Positions 26,164-35,222 are shown, counted from the first letter of the stretch. The stretch: DNA of 39,877 bases from Firmicutes bacterium UBA5454 (GCA_002426555.1 DIQU01000058.1:31622-71498), one strand, 5' to 3'. Notes: generated from the sequence alone by a model not told the origin. Made by a program: numbers and translations.

Positions 26164-26730
26164 ATGATAGACACAAAAAATGTAAAGCTGGTCATTCCCG
26201 CTAAGAAATACCTTTTCAGTTATCTAGATGCTTGTTGCGAATACAAGTCAAATGGTAACTGGAGGTTTAATGTGCACGACCCTGAAAAGTTTGAGGAATG
26301 GAAGACCTCTCTCTTTTCTACCTATGAAAACAATCGACTTGGCTTGAATCTGCCAGACGGATATGTTCCATCGTCCGCATTTTGGCTTGTTGAGAATAAC
26401 ACTTTCATTGGAGCAGGAAACATTCGCCATAAACTTACCCCTGCACTAGAGCATTTTGGCGGACATATTGGATACTTTATTCGTCCATCTAAATGGAATC
26501 AGGGTTATGGCACTTTGCAGCTTGCCCTTCTACTCAAAGAAGCGGGGAAACTTGGCATTGATCGTGTGTTAGTAACCTGCGATGAGGACAATGTAGGTTC
26601 TTACCGCGTCATGGAAAAGAACAGCGGCATATATCAAGATACCATTGAAAACATAATAGAAGGGAGAGTTCGGCGCACAAAAAGGTACTGGTTTGATACC
26701 TCATCCAAGGTATGGCCTAATAATAAATAA
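26164..26730 (+). CDS. GNAT-family N-acetyltransferase
   Basis: 188 aa, ATG preceded by GGAAGG. GNAT motifs: the central strand AFWLVENNTFIGAGNIRHKL, the acyl-CoA loop region GYFIRPSKWNQGYGTLQLAL (motif A), then DRVLVTCDEDNVGSYRVMEK (motif B with the conserved Asn that supports the CoA arm). The layout fits the RimJ/RimL-like GNAT_3 group that acetylates protein N-termini, antibiotics or small amines. It appears intact although flanked on both sides by broken genes. Substrate unknown. Confidence 0.85.
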   Translation: MIDTKNVKLVIPAKKYLFSYLDACCEYKSNGNWRFNVHDPEKFEEWKTSLFSTYENNRLGLNLPDGYVPSSAFWLVENNTFIGAGNIRHKLTPALEHFGGHIGYFIRPSKWNQGYGTLQLALLLKEAGKLGIDRVLVTCDEDNVGSYRVMEKNSGIYQDTIENIIEGRVRRTKRYWFDTSSKVWPNNK

Positions 26731-26756
26731 CGAGAACATAAAAGCGAGGTGTTTCG

Positions 26757-26947
26757 ATAAGTATAAAGGTGACTGTAGTGTTCAAAAAGATGGTGATTGG
26801 TATGTTGCAAAATGTCTTGAAAACAGTGTTGCTTCACAAGGTAAGACTATCGAAAAATCAACTGAAAATCTTAGAGAAGCACTTGAATTGTTCTATGAAG
26901 ATTCAGTAGAAATAGCATTAAGTAAATCTTCTTTACCGCATTCCTAG
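26757..26947 (+). pseudogene. Broken HicB-like antitoxin remnant
   Basis: The stretch VQKDGDWYVAKCLENSVASQ, then GKTIEKSTENLREALELFYED, is a recognisable HicB/UPF0150-type fold. The expected N-terminus (SIKVTVVF) lies in another frame beginning at 26757, where an ATA stands where an ATG would be expected behind a GAGGTG site. The two parts join only if one base is restored near 26783. So the gene has lost its start and carries a 1-base deletion. No hicA toxin gene adjoins. Its TAG stop shares the palindrome CTAG with the convergent comEC stop. Confidence 0.65.
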
Positions 26948-29349
26948 TTCTCATTCACGTCCAACATAGTTTTAACCACCCACCCGTCTTTTCCATAGTT
27001 TAGCATAACAGCACCATGTAAGTCATTTCTATATACTGCAACATCATGGCTGGTCAGCCTTTCAAGCGTATTTGGGTTTGGATGACCAAATGGATTGGTT
27101 CCTGATTGGATAACAGCATACTTTGGAGAAACCACTTCCAAAAATGCATCAGTACTTGAAGTATTGCTTCCATGATGAGCTGCTTTTAAAATCGAAACCT
27201 GCTTGTTCATCCTGCCGGTCAGGTAATATTCTACACCTTTTTCTATATCTCCAGTGAAAAGTACAGAAGCGTCCCCACATTCTAAAAGTATGACAAGAGA
27301 AAGATTGTTATCATTTCCCTCATAAAATGTCTCTGCTGCATTTGTATTGGGATATAGTATATGAAGCCAAGTTTCATTTCCGACAGGATAGGATTCACCC
27401 CTGACAGCTGTAATCACAGGAATTTTCTTTCTATTTACTGTGTTTTTCAATTCCTGGTATATTGGGGTCTCTGTTTTGGGGGGGTATTCCATAAACGCTT
27501 TGGTTCTTAGTTCAGCTATAACAGTGTTTAATCCAGTTATGTGATCATCGTGTCCATGTGACATAATTGCCAAGTTCAATGAAGAATAACCATTCTTTAA
27601 TAGAAATGGCAGTAATACATCCTCGCCGATATCAACACCTTCTTGCCCTCCCCCATCTATTAATATATTCTTTTGATCCGGGGTCTGAATGAAACAGCAA
27701 TCCCCCTGACCAACATCCAGAAAAACCAACTTCAGTTCTTTCGGTGTTGACAAGCCTATTAACAGCTGCCCTGTAAGATATACAATAATCAAAGCGCCGC
27801 AAACCAGCGATGGATGACGAATGAAGCTGGGCCTTTCTCGAGAGATCATCCAGAGAAACAAGAAAGCACAAATAATGGTAAAAATAGATGGAGAAACCAC
27901 TCGAAAATAAGCATATGGAAGCCCCGCAGCAAAATCGGTAACCAGAAATATCAGACTGCAAAGGAGTTTGATGGGCAGCGCAGCTATGGAAGCTATATTG
28001 GGAACAAGCATTCCCGTTAGCAGCAGTAGAAATCCCCCTGCTGTGACTATTCCCAAAACCGGGAGCACTAGAAGATTGGCTAAGATAGATACAGGTGAGA
28101 TGAGATTAAAATAATACGTGGTTAGAGGAAGAGTGCCTAATTGAGTAGATAATCCGACAGAAATTAAAGAGGAAACTTTTTTCGGAATGAAGCTCATAGA
28201 ATTTTGCAGAGGCTCTTGAAACAATCCAATGGAGCATACTGCCAGGAAGGACAACTGGAAGCTGATTTCGAGAAAATCCATAGGACGGATTAGTAAAATG
28301 AGAAAAGCAGCTGTACCGGCACTGTTTATAAGATCGGTTTTTCTGCCAAGTGCCCTAGCTCCCAAGTAAATCAAAGCCATAATGACAGCTCGTGTAACAG
28401 AAGGTGATGCCCCTGTCATAAGACAATAGAGAATAAGAATTACTGCCTGAAATAAAAAGGCTGGTCCCATTCTAAGTCGAAATAGTGATCGTATCAGGTT
28501 CAACAGCACTACAAGATAACCAATATGCAGACCGGATATGGCTAATATATGAGCTAAACCTGTTTTTGTAAAATTATCCTCTGTCTCTGGTTCTATCATC
28601 CAGCGTTCGCCCAACAAAACAGCCTTCAGGAAATTTCCTTCCCTTCCCCCTACAACCTTCTCCAAAGCCTCTGATGCGCGATTTCTGAAGGATGCCAATA
28701 ATCGATCCAGGGAGATTGTATTAGCTTCCTTAATCAATGTAACATTTCGTTCCCTTATGGAAATAGTGGAGTAGATATTCCTTCTTGCCAGATAGCTTTT
28801 ATAATCAAAGCCCTTTGGATTTCTAGGGCCGGTGGGCTCCTTAAGTACTCCAGAAACTTGCAACAGGTCACCAGTATATTTAATGGAGCTGATTGCAGCC
28901 TCCGGTCCATAAGCATCGGGATAGACACTTACTTTAATTTTCGCCTGAATGGGATAAACAGCGTCTTTCACCTTGACTGCAGAGGTTTGAATTATATAAA
29001 TTACTCGATCTTCTTCTACCTGTGGTGCACCTTTTACAAGCCCTTGAAGGTTGATTTCGGAATCAATAAAAGGCTTAAGGGGATTTTCTTTTTCATTGTA
29101 CACAGCACCCCGCATACCACCAAACAGTAAAATCAAAACTAAAAGCAAAGGAAATAGTGCCTTCTGAAGGAATGAAGTTTTTCGGTGAAGAAGAATTCCG
29201 ATAGCGACAAAAATAACTATGACCAGAAATAAAGCCAAAGAACTTATAGGTAAATACAGGGACAAGATGAGACCTGCTAAATACACAAATAGAAACCACA
29301 GTACAGGCCTTTTTACCCAAAACTCCAATTTTCCCCTCAAATACTGCAC
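26944..29349 (-). CDS. comEC: DNA internalization competence protein ComEC/Rec2
   Basis: 801 aa. N-terminal hydrophobic segments and a DUF4131-like region (to about 200), a central Competence domain with many membrane helices (FTKTGLAHILAISGLHIGYL, ASPSVTRAVIMALIYLGARA), and a C-terminal metallo-beta-lactamase-like domain (LVFLDVGQGDCCFIQTPDQ; zinc-type motif SHGHDDHITGL; AAHHGSNTSSTDAFLEVVSP). ComEC is the channel that brings transforming single-stranded DNA across the membrane; the C-terminal domain probably degrades the other strand. Length is normal and the frame is intact. The start is uncertain: GTG at 29349 or TTG at 29340, both near AGGCAGG. It lies downstream of pdp, 61 bases away. 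Confidence 0.95.
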   Translation of the reverse strand: MQYLRGKLEFWVKRPVLWFLFVYLAGLILSLYLPISSLALFLVIVIFVAIGILLHRKTSFLQKALFPLLLVLILLFGGMRGAVYNEKENPLKPFIDSEINLQGLVKGAPQVEEDRVIYIIQTSAVKVKDAVYPIQAKIKVSVYPDAYGPEAAISSIKYTGDLLQVSGVLKEPTGPRNPKGFDYKSYLARRNIYSTISIRERNVTLIKEANTISLDRLLASFRNRASEALEKVVGGREGNFLKAVLLGERWMIEPETEDNFTKTGLAHILAISGLHIGYLVVLLNLIRSLFRLRMGPAFLFQAVILILYCLMTGASPSVTRAVIMALIYLGARALGRKTDLINSAGTAAFLILLIRPMDFLEISFQLSFLAVCSIGLFQEPLQNSMSFIPKKVSSLISVGLSTQLGTLPLTTYYFNLISPVSILANLLVLPVLGIVTAGGFLLLLTGMLVPNIASIAALPIKLLCSLIFLVTDFAAGLPYAYFRVVSPSIFTIICAFLFLWMISRERPSFIRHPSLVCGALIIVYLTGQLLIGLSTPKELKLVFLDVGQGDCCFIQTPDQKNILIDGGGQEGVDIGEDVLLPFLLKNGYSSLNLAIMSHGHDDHITGLNTVIAELRTKAFMEYPPKTETPIYQELKNTVNRKKIPVITAVRGESYPVGNETWLHILYPNTNAAETFYEGNDNNLSLVILLECGDASVLFTGDIEKGVEYYLTGRMNKQVSILKAAHHGSNTSSTDAFLEVVSPKYAVIQSGTNPFGHPNPNTLERLTSHDVAVYRNDLHGAVMLNYGKDGWVVKTMLDVNEN

Positions 29350-29410
29350 CTGCCTATCACTTTATAGTAGCCCTTGGAATATTATTAGTCATCAGTACAC
29401 ATTTAAGTTG

Positions 29411-30733
29411 TCATCTTTTCACTCCATCCTTAGTGACAGTTCCCAATATTAATGGTCCAACCTCAGGCTTATCCTCTGTAATTGTTATGGCGCTGCGAAA
29501 GACTTTAGCGGCTTCCTTAAACATACTTTTGTTATTCAGGTGAATTTCAGCCAGGACATCCCCCTTATTTACCGCATCCCCAACTCGTTTTTTCATTATT
29601 AGACCTGCTGCTGGGTCTATTTTATCTTCCTTCCTGGATCTTCCTGCACCTGTCAGCATGGCGCTCATCCCAATCCTTTGGGTATCCATAGAAGCAATAT
29701 ATCCTTCTTTTTCTGATAGGACAGGAATTATGAGTTTTGCATGAGGTAACAAACTGAGGTCCCCCAACAGTGATTCCCCGCCTCCTTGTTGACGGATCAT
29801 ATCCCCTAGTTTTGCCAGCCCTCTGCCTGATTCCAAAGCCTCCTCAGCCAGTGTCATGCCCTCTTGAATATTGTTACAGGCTTTTGCTGCGAATAGCATA
29901 TTAGCAGCAAGATAAAGTGATGCTTCCTTAAGACAGCCCTCTTGCTGACTTTTTAATACCTTGATCGCTTCTTCAACCTCCAGGGCATTTCCAATTGCCA
30001 TACCTAAAGGCTGACCCATGTCCGTAATCACTGCTGTGACATTTTTTCCTGCCCGTGTCCCTATCTCTACCATTTCTTCAGCCAAAGCAAAGGAATCGTT
30101 TAAAGATTGCATAAAAGCACCACTTCCTGTCTTTACATCCAGTACAATGGCATCGCTGCCTGAAGCAATCTTTTTACTCATAATACTGCTGGCAATCAAG
30201 GGGATGCTGTCTACAGTGCCTGTAACATCCCGCAAGGCGTATAATTGTTTATCAGCAGGAACCAAATGGCTGCTCTGACCTATAACAGCAAGACCTGTTT
30301 CTTTAACCGCTTGAATGAACTCTTCCATGGTTAAATCCGTGCGAAATCCCGGTATAGATTCAAGTTTGTCCAGTGTTCCGCCAGTGTGACCCAAGCCACG
30401 CCCTGACATCTTAGCTACAGGAACACCGCAGGCTGCAACCAATGGTGCAATAATTAGGGTTGTGGTGTCTCCTACTCCGCCAGTACTATGCTTGTCCACC
30501 TTTATACCCGGAATTGGTGACAAATCGATAGTTTCCCCTGAATTCACCATTGCAAGGGTTAAATCCGCTGTTTCTCTGCTGTCCATTCCATTACAGCAAA
30601 TGGCCATAAGTAGAGCAGATGCCTGGTAATCAGGTATACTTCCATCTGTAAAGCCTTTTATAAAAAAGTTGATTTCTTCTGTAGTAAGAGATTCTCCATG
30701 ACGTTTCTTGACTATGCTATCAACTGCAACCAT
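29411..30733 (-). CDS. pdp: Pyrimidine-nucleoside phosphorylase
   Basis: Splits uridine, thymidine or deoxyuridine with phosphate for nucleoside salvage. 440 aa. Family signature GRGLGHTGGTLDKLESIPGF, phosphate loop KHSTGGVGDTTTLIIAPLVA, and the C-terminal barrel-sandwich domain (HAKLIIPVLSEKEGYIASMD) are present. The ATG at 30733 has AGGGAG eight bases upstream; an ATG at 30784 lies upstream of the predicted transcription start and is rejected. An extended -10 promoter is at 30771-30779. Deoxyribose and nucleoside partners (deoC, cdd) are not in the window. Confidence 0.95.
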   Translation of the reverse strand: MVAVDSIVKKRHGESLTTEEINFFIKGFTDGSIPDYQASALLMAICCNGMDSRETADLTLAMVNSGETIDLSPIPGIKVDKHSTGGVGDTTTLIIAPLVAACGVPVAKMSGRGLGHTGGTLDKLESIPGFRTDLTMEEFIQAVKETGLAVIGQSSHLVPADKQLYALRDVTGTVDSIPLIASSIMSKKIASGSDAIVLDVKTGSGAFMQSLNDSFALAEEMVEIGTRAGKNVTAVITDMGQPLGMAIGNALEVEEAIKVLKSQQEGCLKEASLYLAANMLFAAKACNNIQEGMTLAEEALESGRGLAKLGDMIRQQGGGESLLGDLSLLPHAKLIIPVLSEKEGYIASMDTQRIGMSAMLTGAGRSRKEDKIDPAAGLIMKKRVGDAVNKGDVLAEIHLNNKSMFKEAAKVFRSAITITEDKPEVGPLILGTVTKDGVKR

Positions 30734-30770
30734 TAGCGTTTCTCCCTTTCTGTTTTCCAGTTTCTTCTTT

Positions 30771-30779
30771 ATTATACCA
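30771..30779 (-). promoter_or_regulatory. pdp promoter (extended -10)
   Basis: Minus strand TGGTATAAT, an extended TGn plus perfect -10 (30771-30776), with a TTGATA 19 bases upstream of the -10. It lies about 38 bases before the chosen start codon, which supports the shorter pdp reading. Confidence 0.65.
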
Positions 30780-30854
30780 GACATTCTACAAGAAATATCA
30801 ATAATCTTAATCTAAAAACCACTTATCGCGAGATTGTTAGTGGTTGATCTCTCC

Positions 30855-30883
30855 TTGACTCTCATTATCATGGTTGTTATAAT
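30855..30883 (+). promoter_or_regulatory. Promoter of the murT/gatD-like operon
   Basis: Near-consensus -35 TTGACT (30855-30860), a 17-base spacer, and -10 TATAAT (30878-30883). A leader of about 105 bases follows. Just upstream, AACCACT (30817-30823) and AGTGGTT (30839-30845) form a 7-base inverted repeat lying between the divergent pdp and murT promoters. Confidence 0.8.
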
Positions 30884-30994
30884 GATTTTGCTTGCTTTAT
30901 ACCACCGTTTTCGCTAACGTATGCAGCGAATAATAGAGAAGAAATAGTTGATTGAATATTCAAAAGATAAGTATATTTGTAATAAGGTGACTGA

Positions 30995-32323
30995 ATGAAG
31001 AGATTTTTTGTAATTATAATAACAAAGTTTTTATACTTAATAGGCGTGATAGTTGGAAAAGGAAGCAGCCTTCCGGGAAAGATTGCTCTAAAGCTATACC
31101 CAAATATACTATCTAAGCTAAAGCTTCCAGAGGATATTGTTTTTGTTACCGGCAGCAATGGTAAGACAACTACAGCGGGCATGATCAATGACATCCTCGT
31201 GCAAAATGGTTTCAGCGTAGGATATAATTTTGAAGGCTCAAACCAAATTGAAGGGGCAGCAACTCTGTTGCTTAGAATCTCCAATCTCTTTGGTCAAGTC
31301 AAAAGAGATGTACTGGTACTTGAGGTTGACGAAAGATATTCCAGACATATCCTTAAATATATTACCCCTAAGTATTATGTTGTAACTAATCTCTACAGGG
31401 ATCAGCTCACTAGAAATGGTCACCCCGAACTTGTTTATTCAATTATTACGCAGGGCATAAACGATAATGTGCATCTAATTCTTAATGCAGATGACCCTTT
31501 GTCCTCAATGATGGGAATGGATAGGGAAAATGTCAGCTATTTTGGCATTGCTAAAAATAATCTAAGCGCAGAAGAAAATTCGGGAATGTATAACGATGGA
31601 GCATACTGCCCCAACTGCAAGGCAGAACTGGAGTATGATTATTATCACTACAATCACATCGGTTCCTATAAGTGTGACAATTGCGGCCATGCCAAGCAAA
31701 GTCCTAAATATAATGTTACCGAGATAGATTTTAACGGGGGTAATTTTGTTATAAATAATGAGTACAAAATTGACCTCTATTTCAAGAGCTATTACAATAT
31801 TTATAATTTGCTTACTGCCTTTACTGTTGCCAATATTTTAGGTGTAGATGGCGAAGCAATCTGTGCTGGCTTAAACAACTACATTATAAAGAAAGAACGC
31901 ATCATAGAATTTGAGTTGGCTGAAAATAAGGGCATGCTGCTTCTTTCAAAGCACGAAAACTCTATTTCATATGATCAGTCTATCATGTATACTGTGAACC
32001 AGGAATCTGATTGCACAGTAGTTATTTTAATTGATAGTGTCAGCCGAAAATACTTTACAAGTGACACATCCTGGATCTGGGATATTGATTTTGAAAAACT
32101 AAAGGACGATAAAGTAAAGAAAATCATCCTGGCAGGCAAATATGCATATGACCTGAGCGTAAGATTTGACCTTACAGATATTGATAAGGATAAGCTTATA
32201 CTGTCACCAGATTTGGACAATATGATGACCACGCTTAGCGAATCAGCTGTTGGCAACATTTATGTTATTACCTGTTTTTCTGACAAGAATAAGTTTACAG
32301 AGAGGCTGTCAAAATGGAAATAA
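30995..32323 (+). CDS. murT: MurT-like Mur ligase (DUF1727), divergent at the C-terminus
   Basis: 442 aa. MurT with GatD amidates the alpha-carboxyl of D-Glu in lipid II. Conserved here: the N-terminal SLPGKIALKLYPNIL, P-loop TGSNGKTTT (52-60), NLYRDQL, LNADDPLSSM, a four-cysteine zinc ribbon (C205, C208, C227, C230) and TSWIWDIDFE (358-367). Diverged: in canonical MurT the stretch before the C-terminal domain reads roughly LVKNPxGxN, here LLSKHENSIS; the NDNxADG stretch before SWIWD is here IDSVSRKYFTS; and DQLDRYGE is DQLTRNGH. Start ATG after AAGGTG. It overlaps the gatD-like gene by 10 bases. Function as an amidating ligase is therefore uncertain. Confidence 0.85.
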   Translation: MKRFFVIIITKFLYLIGVIVGKGSSLPGKIALKLYPNILSKLKLPEDIVFVTGSNGKTTTAGMINDILVQNGFSVGYNFEGSNQIEGAATLLLRISNLFGQVKRDVLVLEVDERYSRHILKYITPKYYVVTNLYRDQLTRNGHPELVYSIITQGINDNVHLILNADDPLSSMMGMDRENVSYFGIAKNNLSAEENSGMYNDGAYCPNCKAELEYDYYHYNHIGSYKCDNCGHAKQSPKYNVTEIDFNGGNFVINNEYKIDLYFKSYYNIYNLLTAFTVANILGVDGEAICAGLNNYIIKKERIIEFELAENKGMLLLSKHENSISYDQSIMYTVNQESDCTVVILIDSVSRKYFTSDTSWIWDIDFEKLKDDKVKKIILAGKYAYDLSVRFDLTDIDKDKLILSPDLDNMMTTLSESAVGNIYVITCFSDKNKFTERLSKWK

Positions 32324-33045
32324 ATATACTGCATCTATATCATGATCTCTTAAATCTCTACGGCGAAAACGGAAATGTTAGAATGATGGCAAAACATTTA
32401 AGAGATCAAAACATAGAGGTTACAGTAAGAAGCAGCGAAATTGGTGAGGAAATCAATTTTTCTGACTATGACTTCGTATATATCGGCTCCGGTACTGAGA
32501 AAAATCAGCTGGTAGCACTGGAAGATCTGCTCCGATATGAGGATGATTTGAAATTAGCCCTGGATCAGGGACTTGTTATGCTTGCAACAGGCAACTCCTT
32601 TGAAATATTTGGTCAATACATTAATGATATGGATGGCACTATTATAGAAGGACTTAAGATATTTGATTTCCATTCTAAGAGATGCAATGATAGAGTAACA
32701 TCCGATATCATATACCGTGCTGATTTCCTGGAAAAGGATATCGTAGGCTTTGTAAACAAAATGAGCTGCACATATGATATTGATAATTATTTATTTGACG
32801 TAAAGTTTGGTGTTGGAGCCAACGATGATAGTAAATCTGAAGGTGTTAGAGTTAACAATTTCTTTGGAACATATACAATTGGTCCCATATTGTTCAGAAA
32901 CCCCTTCTTCATGGAATATCTATCAAAACTTATTATAAGCAATAAAGATGAAGGCTTTGTGTTTTTAGATTTGAAAAACGAAGATCAATACAAGGCTTAT
33001 GAAATCGTTTTGAGTGAGTTGGAGAATAGAATGCATAAATCCTGA
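32314..33045 (+). CDS. gatD: GatD-like glutamine amidotransferase homologue lacking catalytic residues
   Basis: 243 aa, the exact length of Staphylococcus aureus GatD, aligning end to end (LYHDLLNLYGENGNVRMM, DFVYIGSGTEKNQ, DGTIIEGLKIFDFHS, GTYTIGPILFRN). GatD normally supplies ammonia from glutamine to MurT using a Cys nucleophile in ICGGYQ and a His in TYLHGP. Here those positions read ATGNSFE (Gly93 at the Cys site) and TYTIGP (Ile189 at the His site), and the conserved ENHGGRT is VNKMSCT. The fold is kept but the glutaminase should be dead. The frame is clean, it overlaps the murT-like gene by 10 bases and shares its promoter, so it looks maintained rather than decayed. Confidence 0.85.
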   Translation: MEINILHLYHDLLNLYGENGNVRMMAKHLRDQNIEVTVRSSEIGEEINFSDYDFVYIGSGTEKNQLVALEDLLRYEDDLKLALDQGLVMLATGNSFEIFGQYINDMDGTIIEGLKIFDFHSKRCNDRVTSDIIYRADFLEKDIVGFVNKMSCTYDIDNYLFDVKFGVGANDDSKSEGVRVNNFFGTYTIGPILFRNPFFMEYLSKLIISNKDEGFVFLDLKNEDQYKAYEIVLSELENRMHKS

Positions 33046-33083
33046 ACTGATCAAGATTCATGTTTATATTCTCTCAATTGTTT

Positions 33084-33105
33084 TATAATTAGGATAAGGC
33101 TTATC
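33084..33105 (+). promoter_or_regulatory. Putative promoter -10 with palindromic operator before the nitroreductase gene
   Basis: TATAAT at 33084-33089 (the -35 is poor) is followed at once by the perfect palindrome GATAAG-G-CTTATC (33093-33105), which would cover the transcription start. This placement fits a repressor site. The regulator is unknown. Confidence 0.5.
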
Positions 33106-33149
33106 ATAAGTGTCTACACAAAACAAATATTAAATAAAGGGTGTTGTAT

Positions 33150-33692
33150 ATGAGTTTTTTAAATCTTGCCAAAGAGCGCTTTTCAACGAGGGACTTCTTG
33201 ACAAAACCGGTTGAAGAGGACAAGCTGCTGGAGATTCTGGAGGCAGCCCGAATATCACCATCAGCTGTTAATCGTCAGCCCTGGCATTTTGTGGTAGTCA
33301 GGGATGAAAACCTGAAAGAAAAGATTGTCGAAGCTTATCCCCGAGATTGGTTTGCAAAGGCACCGGTTTTTATAGTTGCCTGTGGAGATCACACTGAGTC
33401 GTGGAAAAGAGATGACGGTAAGGATTATTGTGACATAGACATTTCCATTGCTGTAACTCACATTATGCTGGCAGCAACAGACCTGGGTTTGGGTACTTGT
33501 TTTGTGGGTGCTTTTGATGTTGACAAATGCAGACAAGCCCTAAAGTTACCAAAACACCTTGAACCCATTGCACTGATCCCTCTGGGTTACCCTGCGAAAA
33601 AGGATTCTACCAAGCGGTTTAATACCAGAAGAAAAGCACTCAGCGAAATAGTCCACTATGATGGATTTGACAGTAACATAAAAGAACAATAA
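33150..33692 (+). CDS. Nitroreductase-family FMN oxidoreductase
   Basis: 180 aa from the ATG at 33150 (AAAGGGTG upstream); GTG or TTG starts six to nine bases earlier are less likely. The FMN-binding N-terminus RFSTRDFLTKPVEEDKLLEI and AARISPSAVNRQPWHFVVV are characteristic, as are AVTHIMLAATDLGLGTCFVG and LIPLGYPAKK. These enzymes use NAD(P)H to reduce nitroaromatics, quinones or flavins. Two-domain fusions with ferredoxin are common in anaerobes, but this one is the short single-domain form. It is 42 bases upstream of the DUF1015 gene, probably one operon. Confidence 0.92.
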   Translation: MSFLNLAKERFSTRDFLTKPVEEDKLLEILEAARISPSAVNRQPWHFVVVRDENLKEKIVEAYPRDWFAKAPVFIVACGDHTESWKRDDGKDYCDIDISIAVTHIMLAATDLGLGTCFVGAFDVDKCRQALKLPKHLEPIALIPLGYPAKKDSTKRFNTRRKALSEIVHYDGFDSNIKEQ

Positions 33693-33734
33693 CAGTATAC
33701 ATAGCAAATTACCATTTGGAGGCGTTTTAACAAC

Positions 33735-35150
33735 ATGTCTGATAAACACTATATCGGGAGCTATGGAAATAGCATCCCTGCCATAAAGGAATCTCTGCGC
33801 CTGTTAGGTGTAGAGATTCCACAAATTATGCTGCCCAATCAAAGCATAGACCTGAGAAAGTGGGCTGTTGTGGCTTGTGACCAATATACTTCCCAGCGTT
33901 CCTACTGGAAGTCGGTAGAAGACGAGGTTGCAGATTCCCCCTCTACCCTTCATATGATTTTCCCCGAAGTTTATCTGGAAGATAGCGATAAAGAGCAGCG
34001 TATACTGAGCATATCCAATGCCATGAAGGAATACTTGGAGAAAGATCTTTTTGAGACACTGCTGCCATCCTTTGTCTATGTGGAACGCACGTTGGGCACA
34101 GGTGTCCGTAAAGGGCTGGTGATTGCTTTAGACCTTGAACAGTATGATTATAAAGAAGGCTCTCAAAGCTTAATACGAGCAACAGAAGGTACGGTTTTGG
34201 ATAGACTTCCTCCTCGTATCGCCATACGGAAGGATGCCATTCTTGAAACGCCTCATATTATGGTATTAATAGATGACCCTGAAAAAACCGTCATTGAACC
34301 AATAGCTGGCAACATTTCAGAAGCAGACAAATTATATGACTTTGATCTCATGATGGATGGAGGTCACATAACTGGATATCGGGCAGAGCGACTGGAAACC
34401 ATAGAAAAAATTGCAGATGCTTTGACCGGTTTGGCTGATCCTCAAAGGTTTCAGAAGAAATATGATGTTGGCGAAGATAAAGCTGTGCTGCTCTTTGCCA
34501 TGGGAGATGGAAATCATTCTTTTGCAACAGCAAAAGCTTACTGGGACAATTTGAAAGACAGCTTGAGTGAGGAAGAAAGACAAAATCATCCTGCCCGCTT
34601 TACCATGGTAGAACTGGTTAATGTTCATGATGAGTCCATGGTATTCGAACCGATTCACCGGGTCTTGTTTCAAGTAAACCCAAAGCATGTGTTACAGAGT
34701 ATGGAAGAATATTATATCGATACAGAACAACACTTTGAATATGTATCCTTTAATTCGAAGGTAAAAATGATAGGGTGTTATGAGGAATATTTACAAAATT
34801 ATAGTGATACCCATAATATCCACTTAATCCCATATAACTTCTTGGGAGAATGGGGTATTTTGAAAATAAGCCAAGCAAAAAGCAATATAGAGGCTGGTAC
34901 TCTTCAAGGATTTATAGATGATTATTTATTGAACAATCCAGAAGTCACAGTTGACTATATTCACGGAGAAGAAATAACAGCAGAGCTGGGCTCTCAAGAA
35001 GGAAACATGGGCTTCCTCTTGCCCAATATGAATAAAAACTATTTGTTTAAAACCGTTATTGTAGATGGTGTCCTCCCCCGTAAAACCTTTTCCATGGGTG
35101 AAGCCCATGAAAAAAGATTTTACCTGGAATGTCGTAAAATTGTAAAATAA
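33735..35150 (+). CDS. DUF1015 family protein
   Basis: 471 aa, ATG behind GGAGG about 13 bases away. Typical DUF1015 features: KWAVVACDQYTSQRSYW near residue 37, YVERTLGTGVRKGLVIALDL, RIAIRKDAILETPHIMVLID and the strongly conserved MGDGNHSFATAKAYWD. The family is widespread in anaerobes and its biochemical role is not established to my knowledge; the GDGNHS motif suggests a metal or nucleotide site. No membrane segments. It ends this operon; immediately downstream lie an inverted repeat and decayed genes. Confidence 0.88.
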   Translation: MSDKHYIGSYGNSIPAIKESLRLLGVEIPQIMLPNQSIDLRKWAVVACDQYTSQRSYWKSVEDEVADSPSTLHMIFPEVYLEDSDKEQRILSISNAMKEYLEKDLFETLLPSFVYVERTLGTGVRKGLVIALDLEQYDYKEGSQSLIRATEGTVLDRLPPRIAIRKDAILETPHIMVLIDDPEKTVIEPIAGNISEADKLYDFDLMMDGGHITGYRAERLETIEKIADALTGLADPQRFQKKYDVGEDKAVLLFAMGDGNHSFATAKAYWDNLKDSLSEEERQNHPARFTMVELVNVHDESMVFEPIHRVLFQVNPKHVLQSMEEYYIDTEQHFEYVSFNSKVKMIGCYEEYLQNYSDTHNIHLIPYNFLGEWGILKISQAKSNIEAGTLQGFIDDYLLNNPEVTVDYIHGEEITAELGSQEGNMGFLLPNMNKNYLFKTVIVDGVLPRKTFSMGEAHEKRFYLECRKIVK

Positions 35151-35160
35151 GAAACATAAT

Positions 35161-35212
35161 CACCTCCTATAGAATATCATATTAAGAACTTTAGTATGGA
35201 CTCAAGGAGGTG
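35161..35212. repeat. Inverted repeat CACCTCCT ... AGGAGGTG
   Basis: Perfect 8-base arms at 35161-35168 and 35205-35212, 36 bases apart. The right arm is a perfect Shine-Dalgarno sequence on the plus strand, so the left arm could mask it; but no convincing gene starts after it. Confidence 0.5.
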
Positions 35213-35222
35213 TGTATAGGGA

